From assembly GCA_947642555.1 (NCBI GenBank), contig CANRSX010000018.1, positions 1 to 64,000 on the forward strand: a stretch of 64,000 nucleotides of DNA, in the 5' to 3' direction. This DNA comes from an uncultured Roseburia sp. GTDB lineage: Bacteria > Bacillota > Clostridia > Lachnospirales > Lachnospiraceae. Shown in pieces: positions 1 through 10,100 of this stretch; position 1 is the first letter of the stretch; each line of letters begins with the position of its first letter. The notes beneath the pieces are model-generated. The model saw only the letters and a list, made by a program, of their open reading frames with translations. It did no database searches and was not told the origin of the DNA. Made by a program: the position numbers and the translations under genes.

Positions 1-134
1 ATTCGCCGCTCGCCGAATGAACAGGTTCATTCTTCTCGCTAACGCTCATTATATCATGAATCTGCGATTCATGATCAGCATTCGCCGCTCGCCGAATGAA
101 CAGGTTCATTCTTCTCGCTAACGCTCATTATATC
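1..134. repeat. 55-bp direct repeat with internal hairpins
   Basis: Bases 1-55 recur exactly at 80-134. Each copy holds an inverted repeat, GAATGAAC-AG-GTTCATTC, and an ATTCG...CGAAT pair. The 24-bp spacer holds another, ATGAATC-TGC-GATTCAT. No reading frame explains it. The first copy begins at the window edge, so the array may continue to the left. It lies beyond the 3' end of the alpha/beta hydrolase gene. It could be a folded intergenic repeat in the transcript tail; no U-tract was seen, so it is not called a terminator. Confidence 0.85.
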
Positions 135-209
135 GCAGGCAATGGCCGTCTTCAACCGAAAAATGCGAAAAGGATGGCAGGGAGTGTCCGGACGCGACGG
201 CAGATCCGG

Positions 210-1286
210 TCAGGAAAGGTGTTCATCATAAAAAGCCAGAAAATCCCCGAACAACTCCAGATCCAATGAATGACACCATTTTTCCCTGTCAAGGTTCTGA
301 TCGATATAATCGGCTTTATCCTCCGAAAACCGTTCGCTGTTTTCCTCTGCATGATAATCATAGTCAAGCGTTTCGAGCCATTCATCAAAATTCGCATTAA
401 ACTCATTGCGATATGTGTCGTCATTGAAATAGTTATGCCCTTTATTCTCAAAAGGAAGAAAGCGAAACCGGGAATCATCCTTATACGTTTCGTAATACAT
501 TTCGTAGCCGTATTCGACCGGAACCACTTCATCATCAAAGCTGTGCACAATCATAACAGCGGCATTGCTTTCTGAGAAGCCGTCCAGCGCGGTGCTGGAA
601 GCATACCCGCCATATCGAATCCTCTCATGCAGCTTCACAAACGGCAGCATCAGATAAATCCCATTTCCGATCTGCTTTTTCCCCTCTGCCTCAAACAGAT
701 CCGCTGAAGCGTTAAAACCCGAACACGCGATAACGGCTTTCACTTCGGGGTGGTATGTCAGTACGCTACAGACGCTGTAGCCGCCCCAGCTGTGCCCGAA
801 TAAAACGACTGGCAGATCCGGGAATTCCCCGCTTTCTTCGACAAATGTGATTGCATAATCAAGGTCAATTACTCCCTGTGGAAGTCCCCCGACTCCCTCA
901 CCCTCGCTTTCATCATTTCCCGTAGCGTCATAGGCGAAAACATCATATCCATGACAGGCAAAATAGTTCACGCAATCCATATAGGAATTATGTCCGCCTC
1001 CGCCAAAGCCATGTGCCATTACCACGATACCCCGCTGGTTTTCTCCCGAACGATACAGATATCCCGCCAGTTTCTGCCCCTCGTCGGAATGAAACTCATA
1101 TTTCGTGCGCTGAAGTCCGTCAAAGTCCTCCACATAGAACATAAGCGGCTCATAGCTCTCAAATCGCTGGTTAAAATTCTCGTTATATACCATTACAGAT
1201 AATGCCCAGTCGCCGGCAATGATCAGTACGGCCACGATGGCTGCTACAAGAAAGAGAATCTTTTTCTTTTTGGATTTCGGTTTCAT
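210..1286 (-). CDS. membrane-anchored alpha/beta hydrolase
   Basis: A 358-residue serine hydrolase of the alpha/beta fold, probably an esterase or lipase-like enzyme facing outward. Residues 9-26 are a single hydrophobic segment after a Lys-rich start, so it is a signal anchor. The oxyanion region is AHGFGGG (91-97), the nucleophile elbow GHSWGG puts Ser at 166, Asp251/252 in HSFDDEVVP is the likely acid and His284 in KGHNYF the base, so the triad looks intact. An AAAGGA ribosome site precedes the ATG. It stands alone, divergent from the tfoX-like gene with a structured repeat between them. The substrate cannot be told from sequence; peptidase S9-like relatives share this layout. Confidence 0.85.
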   Translation of the reverse strand: MKPKSKKKKILFLVAAIVAVLIIAGDWALSVMVYNENFNQRFESYEPLMFYVEDFDGLQRTKYEFHSDEGQKLAGYLYRSGENQRGIVVMAHGFGGGGHNSYMDCVNYFACHGYDVFAYDATGNDESEGEGVGGLPQGVIDLDYAITFVEESGEFPDLPVVLFGHSWGGYSVCSVLTYHPEVKAVIACSGFNASADLFEAEGKKQIGNGIYLMLPFVKLHERIRYGGYASSTALDGFSESNAAVMIVHSFDDEVVPVEYGYEMYYETYKDDSRFRFLPFENKGHNYFNDDTYRNEFNANFDEWLETLDYDYHAEENSERFSEDKADYIDQNLDREKWCHSLDLELFGDFLAFYDEHLS

Positions 1287-1412
1287 TTTTTCATGTCCTT
1301 TTCAATTTTTTGCTGTGTCGGGAAATCCCTTCTTCTTTACTTCGGCAGAATATCATTCTCACTGAAGAAAACGCGTCTTCGAATTACCGGGTTTATTAAA
1401 TTTGGGAAAAAA

Positions 1413-1589
1413 GTTCAGCCATCCTCGGTGAAACGGGCGAATCATGCTCGCATGAATGAGCACGTTTTGCAGAGGATGAGCGGAGCGCCCGTATATGAGC
1501 CGCGCATATGCCTGTGGCATTTGCGCTGAAGCTTGCGTCAGCAGCGGAGAGCGCTGAAAGCGCGGTTTTGCGAATGGCGCGGGCTGAAC
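1413..1589. repeat. structured intergenic repeat, copy A
   Basis: A 177-bp element bounded by GTTCAGCC and its complement GGCTGAAC. Inside, ATCCTC (1421-1426) pairs with GAGGAT around 1472-1477, enclosing a CATGC-TC-GCATG hairpin. Next comes a conserved block ending CCCGTATATGAGC, then a GCGCATATGCC-TGT-GGCATTTGCGC-like hairpin, then GCGC-TGAAA-GCGC and the conserved TTTTGCGAATGGCGC. The same order is found at 14138-14347 and 53938-54098, in the same orientation. It lies between the divergent hydrolase and tfoX-like genes. Confidence 0.8.
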
Positions 1590-1632
1590 GGACGATAACT
1601 TTTCTCTTTAAAAACAGGGATAGGGAAACGCT

Positions 1633-1790
1633 TTACAGAGTGCCTGTAATCGTGCCTGCCGCCGCTGTATTCCTCCGTTCCCTCTCCTTTTCCCTTATCA
1701 GTGCTATCTCGCTCCGGTAATGTTCCTTAAATTCCGCAAGCTGCCCTGTCGTATGTTTGCGGAGAGCCAGAATACGAGTACAGGTATGCG
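1633..1790 (-). pseudogene. possible decayed gene tail
   Basis: One minus-strand frame reads as a charged, protein-like stretch (Arg/Lys/Glu-rich, containing TGQLAEFKEHYRSEIALIRE) that ends in a stop at 1633-1635. No start codon or ribosome site was found, and the upstream frame becomes unlike protein. I do not recognise a family. It may be the remnant of a lost gene between copy A and the tfoX-like gene, or chance. The rest of 1590-1908 shows nothing I can name. Confidence 0.2.
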
Positions 1791-1908
1791 GAGACTGGAA
1801 CGCAGGAGGATATGGACCGGTTCTGAAAGCAGATTGATATGGCGGCCATTTTCTGCTATGATGGATAGCGGAAAATGGCTGTCTGGATGAAAGGAACGGG
1901 AGAAGGGC

Positions 1909-2166
1909 ATGGCGGAATTAACATCTATGATGAATATTGGTAAGGAGATGGCAAGGAAGCTGGATTCCGTAGGGATTGGTTCAGCGGAGGAACTGGTACG
2001 TCTGGGGGCGGAGCAGGCTTTTCTGAAAGTGAAGGGAACGTATCCGAACGTCTGTCTGGTTCATTTGTATGCGCTGGAGGGCGCGATCCGTAATGTGGAG
2101 TTCAACAGTCTTTCGGAGGGCAGGAAAAGGGAGCTGAAGGAGTTCAGTGATTTTTTGAATGGCTGA
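1909..2166 (+). CDS. TfoX/Sxy C-terminal domain protein
   Basis: An 85-residue protein that matches the stand-alone TfoX C-terminal domain: LTSMMNIGKEMARKLDSVGI at 4-23, then EELVRLGAEQAF and a VCLVHLYALEGAIRN core. The helix-hairpin-helix-like start is typical of the family. In Proteobacteria full-length TfoX/Sxy activates competence genes with CRP; the short Firmicutes versions have no assigned role, so none is claimed. A strong GGGAGAAGGG site precedes the ATG. It is a single gene, separated from aroF by about 160 bp containing the aroF promoter. Confidence 0.85.
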   Translation: MAELTSMMNIGKEMARKLDSVGIGSAEELVRLGAEQAFLKVKGTYPNVCLVHLYALEGAIRNVEFNSLSEGRKRELKEFSDFLNG

Positions 2167-2231
2167 CGGCCATCCGGGATGTGATCTGGAAGCGAAGGAG
2201 ATTTTTCAGAGTGCAAATCTCTGTCCGCCGC

Positions 2232-2260
2232 TTGACATGTCCCCTGATTTTCATTAAGAT
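2232..2260 (+). promoter_or_regulatory. sigma-A promoter of DAHP synthase gene
   Basis: TTGACA at 2232-2237, a 17-bp spacer, and TAAGAT at 2255-2260. The expected start near 2267 falls inside the long hairpin that follows. Confidence 0.65.
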
Positions 2261-2310
2261 GATGCCAGGGATTTCGGACAGACAGAATACGACGAAATCC
2301 GAAGGCATCA
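2260..2310 (+). promoter_or_regulatory. long leader hairpin before aroF
   Basis: TGATGCC (2260-2266) pairs with GGCATCA (2304-2310), and GGATTTCG pairs with CGAAATCC inside it. The hairpin sits between the promoter and the ribosome site of the DAHP synthase gene. It may be an operator or an mRNA 5' structure. No leader peptide rich in aromatic residues was seen, so classical attenuation is not supported. Confidence 0.55.
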
Positions 2311-2326
2311 CAGAACGGAGGAAGTT

Positions 2327-3358
2327 ATGAGCTTTACATTTTTAAATCAGCTGCCGACACCGGCGGAAATCAAACGGGATTATCCGTTTCCAAAGCAATT
2401 ACAGGAATTAAAAAAAGAACGCGATACGGCCATCAGCCGCGTGATCACCGGGCAGGACGATCATCTGCTCGTCATCATCGGCCCCTGCTCCGCGGACAAT
2501 GAGGATGCGGTCTGCGATTATGTCAGCCGCCTCACCGCCGTGCAGGAAAAGGTGCGCGACCGGCTGATCCTGATTCCGCGCGTCTATACAAACAAACCGC
2601 GCACCACCGGCGAGGGGTATAAGGGCATCGCCTCCCAGCCGGACCCGGAAAAGGCGCCCGATATGCTTGAGGGTCTGATCGCAATGCGCAAGATGCACAT
2701 CCGCGCGGTGGCGGAGAGCGGCTTAACCTGTGCGGACGAGATGCTTTATCCGGAGAACTGGGGCTATGTCGAGGATCTGCTCTCCTATGTCGCCATCGGA
2801 GCGCGTTCCGTGGAGGATCAGCATCACCGCCTGACCGTCAGCGGATTTGACGTCGCGTCCGGCATGAAGAACCCTACCAGCGGCGATTTTGCCGTGATGC
2901 TCAATTCCGTCTACGCCGCCCAGCACCCGCATCATTTCATCTACCGCGGCTATGAGGTGGAGACCACCGGAAATCCGCTGGCTCACGTCGTCTTGCGCGG
3001 CGCGGTCAGCAAGCACGGCAACAGCACGCAGAACTACCATTATGAGGATCTGATCCGGCTCTGCGACATGTACGGTAAGATGGATCTTAAAAACCCCGCC
3101 GCCATCGTGGACGTCAACCACTCGAATTCCGGCAAGAAGTTCAAAGAGCAGATCCGCATCGTAAAGGAGATCATGCACAACCGCCAGGTCTCCCCGGAAA
3201 TCCATGAGATGGTAAAAGGCGTGATGATCGAGAGCTATATCGAGGAGGGCTGCCAGAAGATCGGGACCCACGTCTACGGCAGATCCATCACGGACCCGTG
3301 CCTGGGGTGGGAGGACTCCGAGCAGCTGATTTACCAGATCGCCGAGATGTGCCGCTGA
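2327..3358 (+). CDS. aroF: class I DAHP synthase (3-deoxy-7-phosphoheptulonate synthase)
   Basis: A 343-residue enzyme that joins phosphoenolpyruvate and erythrose 4-phosphate, the entry step of the shikimate pathway to aromatic amino acids. Family blocks are intact: IIGPCS near residue 50, the RVYTNKPRTTGEGYKG substrate loop near 84, ARSVEDQHHR, DVASGMKNPTSGDF, and the C-terminal VDVNHSNSGK with a metal-ligand His. The length fits the AroF/G/H (type I-alpha) class. A GGAGG site lies 6 bases before the ATG. Which aromatic amino acid inhibits it cannot be decided by eye, so the F in the symbol is only the class. The MntA/HepT pair follows after 19 bases and may share its transcript. Confidence 0.93.
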   Translation: MSFTFLNQLPTPAEIKRDYPFPKQLQELKKERDTAISRVITGQDDHLLVIIGPCSADNEDAVCDYVSRLTAVQEKVRDRLILIPRVYTNKPRTTGEGYKGIASQPDPEKAPDMLEGLIAMRKMHIRAVAESGLTCADEMLYPENWGYVEDLLSYVAIGARSVEDQHHRLTVSGFDVASGMKNPTSGDFAVMLNSVYAAQHPHHFIYRGYEVETTGNPLAHVVLRGAVSKHGNSTQNYHYEDLIRLCDMYGKMDLKNPAAIVDVNHSNSGKKFKEQIRIVKEIMHNRQVSPEIHEMVKGVMIESYIEEGCQKIGTHVYGRSITDPCLGWEDSEQLIYQIAEMCR

Positions 3359-3377
3359 CGTTTTGCAGGTGAAGAAT

Positions 3378-3671
3378 ATGACATATAATATTCCAGACAG
3401 AGTTTTAAGAGAGATCGCATTCTATGCCCATAAGCATGAGATTGAAAAAGTCATACTTTTCGGCTCCCGTGCCAAAGGTACGCATACAGAGCGAAGCGAC
3501 ATTGACATTGCCGTTTCCGGCGGTGATTCTGACGGCTTTTACTGGGACATAAAAGAAAAGATCCACTCTCTCCTGTCGTTTGATATCGTGGAGTTTAACG
3601 GCAGCGTTTCCGACGAGCTGAAAAAAGAAATCGAAAGGGACGGGATAACGATCTATGAAAAAAATGGATAA
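3378..3671 (+). CDS. MntA-type nucleotidyltransferase (antitoxin)
   Basis: A 97-residue minimal nucleotidyltransferase. The signature GS-X10-DxD is intact: GSRAKG starts near residue 30 and SDIDIAV follows, giving both metal-binding aspartates. In characterised HepT/MntA systems (type VII toxin-antitoxin) this enzyme adds AMP to a tyrosine of the HEPN partner and silences it. The ATG at 3378 is preferred over an in-frame TTG at 3363, because AGGTGA lies correctly before it. The gene overlaps the next one by 17 bases, which indicates translational coupling. Confidence 0.85.
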   Translation: MTYNIPDRVLREIAFYAHKHEIEKVILFGSRAKGTHTERSDIDIAVSGGDSDGFYWDIKEKIHSLLSFDIVEFNGSVSDELKKEIERDGITIYEKNG

Positions 3672-4065
3672 TTTTTCAAACTGTCTGAAGGTGCTGAAGA
3701 GCGCAGATTTTGAATTTGCAAACGAAAATGACATTTACAGAACAGGCGTGATCGGACAGTTCAATCTGACATTCGAACTCGCCTGGAAAGCATTGCAGGC
3801 AGTGTTAAGACTGCATGGCGCAGAAAGCGCGGATACCGGATCGCCCAGAGAAATATTACAGCTTGGCTATAAGGCCGGATTTATAACAGATTCCGCCGTG
3901 TGGCTCACGATGCTGAAAAAGCGCAATGCTTCGGTGCATATCTACAATGAGGACGAGATTGATGAAATGCTTCTGCTGATCCGCGACAGCTTCACACCTG
4001 CATTTCTTGCGCTTGAAACATCACTTTGCGAGAAACTCCGTGAAGCAGGGAGCGACTGGGCATGA
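3655..4065 (+). CDS. HepT/HI0074-like HEPN protein
   Basis: A 136-residue all-helical protein of the HI0074 nucleotidyltransferase-partner family (HEPN superfamily). The RNASVHIYN segment gives an RX4HxY motif, the HEPN RNase motif whose Tyr is the AMPylation target in the HepT/MntA pair. It directly overlaps the nucleotidyltransferase gene, the classic order for a variant of this system. The protein may start at 3655 or at a second ATG at 3664. With motifs intact in both partners, an active toxin-antitoxin pair is likely, but HI0074-type pairs are less studied than MntA/HepT proper. Confidence 0.82.
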   Translation: MKKMDNFSNCLKVLKSADFEFANENDIYRTGVIGQFNLTFELAWKALQAVLRLHGAESADTGSPREILQLGYKAGFITDSAVWLTMLKKRNASVHIYNEDEIDEMLLLIRDSFTPAFLALETSLCEKLREAGSDWA

Positions 4066-4115
4066 AATGTATGGAAGGATTCCGGGCGGCGGATCGATCC
4101 AATTACTGTATCATA

Positions 4116-4171
4116 AAAACGAAGGGTGACAGCCCGTGATACCACGAGTTGTCGCCCTCCGTTTTATTTTT
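4116..4171. terminator. bidirectional terminator between hepT-like and GH59 genes
   Basis: AAAAC plus GGGTGACA-type arm at 4116-4131 pairs with TGTCGCCCT...GTTTT at 4150-4165, with ATTTTT after it and an A-run before it. It serves two converging genes. Confidence 0.8.
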
Positions 4172-4188
4172 ACAGGCTGTTTCTTATC

Positions 4189-7100
4189 TTACTGTTCTTC
4201 TTTCTCCTTCTTTTTCCGGAAAAACAGAAACAGTATCCATGCCGCCGCGGCTGCGGTCAGAAGAATCAGAAGCCATACCAGCGGAGACACGCTGATCTTC
4301 CCTTCCGGCGCCTCTTCCGGCGTTTCGGCAAGCGGCACATCCGCATCACCGGCCTCGACGAGTTCCTGCTTCTCTTCTGTACGCTCTTCCGGCGTCGTAT
4401 CCGGAAGCGTCTCTTCCGCGTTCACTCCCGTCTGCCGTGCATCGGCATCGTCTGCTGCGGCATCATCCGCCGGATTTCCCTGCTGTGCCGCCGTACCGCG
4501 TCCTGCTGCATTTCCCTGCTGTGCTGCTGTGCCGCGTCCTGCTGCATTTCCCTGCTGTGCTGCTGTGCCGCGCCCTGCTGCACTGCCCGGCTGAGCAGGA
4601 TTCTGCTGTGCCGTATTCTGCGGTGTCACCACAGTCTGTCCAGCACCCTGGCCGCCTGTCCCTGCGGTCCCGTTATTCTGGGATCCGGACTGATTGTTTC
4701 CGCCCGGCTGGGTCCCAGACTGGCTGTTTCCGCCCGGCTGCTGCGGATCTGACGGATCGGTCGGATCCGTCGGGTTCACCGGATCGGTCGGATCCACCGG
4801 ATCTGACGGGTCGGTCGGATCCACCGGATCGGTCGGATCCGTCGGGTCCACCGGATCGGTCGGATCCGTCGGGTCCACCGGACCGGTTTTCTCTTCCGTA
4901 AATCCAATCACATACAGTGAAAAGCGGTCGGTTGCGAAGGTGAGCTGTCCGCCTGCCTCGTCAAACGTTACATCCGCAAGCTCCTCCGCCTGCCCCTGGT
5001 GAACGCGGATCACCTTCCAGCTCCGCTTTGCATCCGCGTCCGTCAGCTCTTTCTTAAGGCTTACCGTAATGTCAGCCGGCTGTCCGTCCACGGTCTTTTC
5101 GATCCGTACCGCCCCGCTGTCACCGATCTGTTTATTCAGTGTGATATCAAGGTACAGTGCGGGCGTAATCTCCTTTTCTTTTGCCGCCTGCTCGCACAGA
5201 ATCCGATCGGTTGTGGAAATCGTCTCTGCTGTGACGGCTCTGACCTCAAGCCATACACGGGAAACCGCCCCGTCGTCAATCGCCGCATAGTCTTCCTCTG
5301 TCAGCGCCTTTGACGGCAGGCTTTCCAGATCCACAAGAATCTCCGGCGTATCCTCTCCTGTAACGAGATCGGTGACGGTTTCTGTCTTCTTTCTCTCCAC
5401 CGCCAGCCAGCTGATCACAGGCGCCTGTGAACCGGTCGCTGTCAGTGTATAGGTCACCGTCTGCTCTGCGTCCACAGTAAATTCGACCACATGGATCTGA
5501 TCTCCGCTCCCGCCGCTTAATGCGATTGTCCCGGCGTCCGCCGTCGCTCCGTTTACCGTCAGCGAAGCAGCCATCGGACGATTCTGATTCCACCACTCGC
5601 GATGCCCGGAATAGAGAATATAATCTCCTACCGGAAGCGTCAGCGCGTAGGAAAGCGTCTCGCCTTTTTCATTCTTTGCCCCGTAAATACCGGTCGCCAT
5701 CGGATCCGCCGTGCCTTCGGCGCTCTTTGTACCGGCGTCCGTATCCAGAAGTCCCCAGGCGTTTTCCCCTGTTTTCAGCTGATCGTACGCTTCGTTTAAC
5801 AGCCTCTCACCTGACAGTTCTTTTACACGCTCGTAAGGCTCCGTTGTCGTCACCTTTGCATCGTTTGCCCGGAAGGCGTTTACCGTGTCAATGTAGTAGG
5901 TCAGTTTTCCCGGCAGCACCCATACCGGAGCGGATACCGTCACATCAAAGCCTGCCGTGTTTTTTGCCCCTTCCACAATACCGGTGACAGACGTATTCCG
6001 AAATTCCTTTCCGGCAAGCTGCTCTTCGCTGTAATTCCATATCACGGGCAGCTCTTTTTCCTCACCGCCCGCCGTCCGCACTACAACAGTCTCCGGCAGC
6101 TGTTCCGGCATCCTGCCGGCGATCAGGATCTGCTCTTCTGGCATGGCGGTCAGCACTTCGACCACCGCGTCGTCGTCCGCTTTTGTCCGCTCGCCGATCG
6201 CATACAGCGCGTCAATATTTAAGGTTCCGGATTTTACGACAATACGGATCGTGTGGCTGCCCACTCCAAGGCCATATGCGCTGTAGGTCTCATAGCGCTT
6301 CGGCACAGCCGTCGCGGCGGCATTCTCCTCATACAGCTGTCCGTCCACATAAACGTCCAATGTCACATCGCTCCCGTTTCCTCCGATCACGGAAAATCCG
6401 TCGCCATAGATTGGAAAGCTGAATGCCGCTCCCGCTCCGCCTTTTGACAGCGTCCGGTACCAGTCATCCGCGCTTCCGCCGCCCGGATTGCTGATATTCC
6501 AGGCACCTTCATAGGTAACAGAATCATCCTGTCCGTCCACCATGGACAGAGCGTACGGGATTCCACCCGCCACGGTCTTTACCATCAGATCGTCAAAATA
6601 TACCTGATTCCATCCCGAGCTTAATTTTACACGACCTGCGAGCATCGGGTTCGGATCCTGATAAACCGCAACCACCTTACCGTCGACCGCTGCCGTGACG
6701 GTATCTTTGTTCCCCATCAGGAATAAGGTATAGCTGCCGTCCGCAGAGGCGTCCACTCTGCCGTCCGCCACCTTCGTTCCCACGCGGTACAGGCTCCAGC
6801 TGCCCGCGCCGCTGATCTGGAGCGTATAACCGCTGTTGTTCCAGTTCATTCCGGTCTGCGCGCGGATTCCAAGCCCCGTCCACGCGCCGCTGTCCGCGTT
6901 CGGGATCTGCACCTTAACCTCCGCCGAATAATCCATCCAGCGGAAATCGCCCACAATCGTCGACGGATCGCCGCCGTTCCACTGGCTTACGCCGCGGCCA
7001 AGCTCCTGTTTTAACCGTCCGTTTTCCACCACCCACGCGCCGTGGGTATCTAACATGTAACGCGGTTCATTGCCGCGCGCTTCCATATAAGAGACAGACG

Positions 7101-10100
7101 TCGTCCCTCTCTGTACGTGATACTGCTCCATCGCCGGCTCTTCCGTGTAGTCAAAATCATCCGCATAGAGCACGTCATCTGTCGTATCCTGTTTCCGCCC
7201 GGTCGCATCCGTATCGAGTACCGTACGGTCTTCGTTGTGAATCTCCTCCTTTGGCGTGCGCTCCGGCTGCGTGTCGAGCGTCGTCGCCGTCACCACGCTG
7301 TATGCGGGAAGCGTCACCAGCCAGCTTCCGTTTACGCACGGAACCGCTCCGCTGTTCTGAAGGTAGCTGTCCGTCTCCGTCGTCCAGATGGAAAGCTGCT
7401 GATCCTCCGCAATCCCCAGATCCTCCGCCGTGATGAAAAACAGCTTCTCATTCCTGGTATTGTTGACAAACACCACGGAAAAGGCGCTCTTATCCGGCGC
7501 GGCGAGCGTCATGTAGCCCGCATTGCCGTCGATCCCCGCCGTCGCGTGCTCATTGCTGGTACCCGCAAACGCTCCGTTTGTCGCGGAAGAAATCACCCGC
7601 CAGGTCCCCGCCGTATTGTCCTCATTTTCCCAGCCGGTCTTCGCAAATTTTGCGAAATGCTCCAGCATATCCAGCGCCGGATCGTAGTGGATATAACCGC
7701 TCCACGGATCGCGCGCGGAGAGAAGCTCCTTGTGACCGTACTGAATGCCTTCATAGAAGGATCCGATCGCAGGCTGGAAAATATAATGTGTGCGGCGCGA
7801 GGACGCAAACGCTGTGATAAAGCTGTCCATCAGCGCAAGCGGGCTCTGATAGCCGCCGATGCTCTCATAGCCGTACTCTGTCCGCTTATTTTCCTGCAGC
7901 TCGCTGTAGCCGAAGGTTGCACAGCCCTCGCTGTACCAGACCTCCTTGTCATCCACATCCGCCATTCTCACATAGTCGTCCGTCGCATCCGTCCGATAGT
8001 GGAAACCGATAATATCCACCGCCTCGTAAAGCTCCGGGTCCTTCCGCATATGCGGCACGATATTGAGCCCCTTATTCTCGTCGGATGCGATGATCCGGAT
8101 ACTGTGATAGGCATCCTGCGCGGACGCGTCCATATAGGACGGGAATTCCGTCTCGCCTGCCACACGTGCGGCATACCACTTGATAAACCGGTCGTTCGGG
8201 TTTCCGGTCTCATTGGTATCCGGGTTTACAAAATCAACCACATAGCCGTATTTTTCATACGCGTCAAAAATCGTCTCGCGGTACCATTTGTACATTGCCT
8301 CATAGCCCGCTTCCGTATTATTTCCAAATCCGGCATCTGCGACCCAGGACGGATAGCCCCAGCGAAGAATACTCACCTTCACGTCCGGGTTGATTTTCTT
8401 CGCGTCCGCCGCCATCACAAAGCCCGGCGAGCGCGACGCGTCCGCTTCTTCATCCTCATAGCGCATGGTACACGCTTCCGCTCCGGTTGAGTTGTTGCCG
8501 TCGTTCCCCATCTCCATCTTGATATGGGTAAACAGCGGATACTCGCCGCCGAAGAGATACTCCATCATCTCCCAGTATGCTTCCGGCTGCTCCGCTTTAT
8601 AATCTAACAGAAGATTACTGGTGCTGTTGCCGTTTAACATACCAAAGCCCTTGTACGTCAGACCGTTTACACTGGCCGCTGCCGCATCGACATCGCTTCC
8701 GCTCACCGTGATCTCCTGCGGGCAGTATTTCATCAGCTCGCTGCAGGCCGCATCGACCGCAGGCTGATCCGCAGCTGTCAGCTCCGCCGCCCGGGCGAGA
8801 AGATCCCGCGCCGCCGCAAGCGCCTCCGCAAATCCCTCTGTCTCAAATCCGAACGCAGCAAGCGCCTCCGCCTTTTTCACCGTCTCTTCCAGCGTGAGCG
8901 TGTTCACCGGCGGATGCTCCTTCTGCCATTTCCGCCATTCGGTCTCCGCCAGAAGCGTCGCCTCGTCCGGCGTGCCGCTTAAGACCACGATATTGTCATA
9001 TCTTCCCGGCTGCATAAAGCTCGTGTTAAAGCTTCTGGCAATCATTGCGCTGACATCGTCCATTCCGCTGAGCAGAAAACCGACATCATCGATCTGCGCC
9101 GCCTTTACGCCGTTTACATACAGGCAGACCGCTGCCGTTCCCGCTTCCGTCTCCCGGTAGGTCATTGCGACCGCGTTCCACCCTCCCTGCGTCACGCCGG
9201 CGAGATTTACATGGCTGCTGCTGACGCCGCCGTTATCCGGGCCGTATCCGAATTTCCCGGACCAGGTCAGAAGATGCAGGCTGTTTTTCCCGTTTCCGAT
9301 CGTCATTGCCACGCGCTTGTCCAGATCGCCCGTCGCCGTAGTCGGCGTCTGTCTCACGTCAAAGAGCACGGTAAATTCTTTTTTCTGAAACAGCGAGGCC
9401 GCATCCACAACAGACGCGTGATGCTGATTCTGATTATTCCACTCCGAAGCGGTATCGATCACCGTGTCAAATCCCGATACCTTTGAGACTGTTGTCCCGG
9501 ATGCAGGCTCCATCCGGCCGTTGTCCTCCAGCGGCTGATCCCAGCCCGCAAATGCCTGCAGGGCTTCCACCGGACGTACGGGCTTTGCGTCAGGATCCGG
9601 CTCTTCCTTCGCCTCATCCTGCACAACGGCCAGCCAGCTGATCACCGGCGCCTGACTCCCCGTCGCCGACACGGCAAAGGTCACCGTCTGTTTCTCCGCA
9701 AGCTCAAACGAATAGCTCTTTATCTGCGTCTGTCCATTCGCCTGTTTCGGGAGGGAAGCGTAGGTCACCGTTCCCGCCGATGTCGTCAGGCTTAGCTCCA
9801 TCGGCCGGTCCATACCCCACCATTCCCGGTGCGCCGTTGTGATCGTATACGACCCGGCCGGCAGTGTAAACGCATAGCGGAGCGTGTTCCCGGCTCCATT
9901 CTCGCCGTACAGACCGGTCATATCCTTGTCCGCTTCGTTTCCCGCAAATGCCTTAACGTTTGCATCTCCGATCAGCCCCCATGCGTTGTCCGCTGTTTTC
10001 TTCTGATCGTATGTCCCGTTTAACAGGCCGTCTCCGACCAGCTCCTTTATGGCATTGTAGGGCTTACTCTCCGTCCCTTCCGCAAAGGTAAAGGAATCGA

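Noticed and set aside
1413-1589. Structured repeat as an integron attC site or a T-box
   Set aside because: No attC R'/R'' core, no integrase, and no T-box specifier or antiterminator sequence was seen.
4360-4420. LPDTT as a sortase signal in the GH59-like protein
   Set aside because: It lacks the final Gly and lies about 50 residues before the membrane helix instead of directly before it.
7117-8490. 457-codon open frame on the plus strand
   Set aside because: Antisense to the GH59 catalytic domain; Arg/His-rich shadow of a GC-rich gene with no ribosome site.
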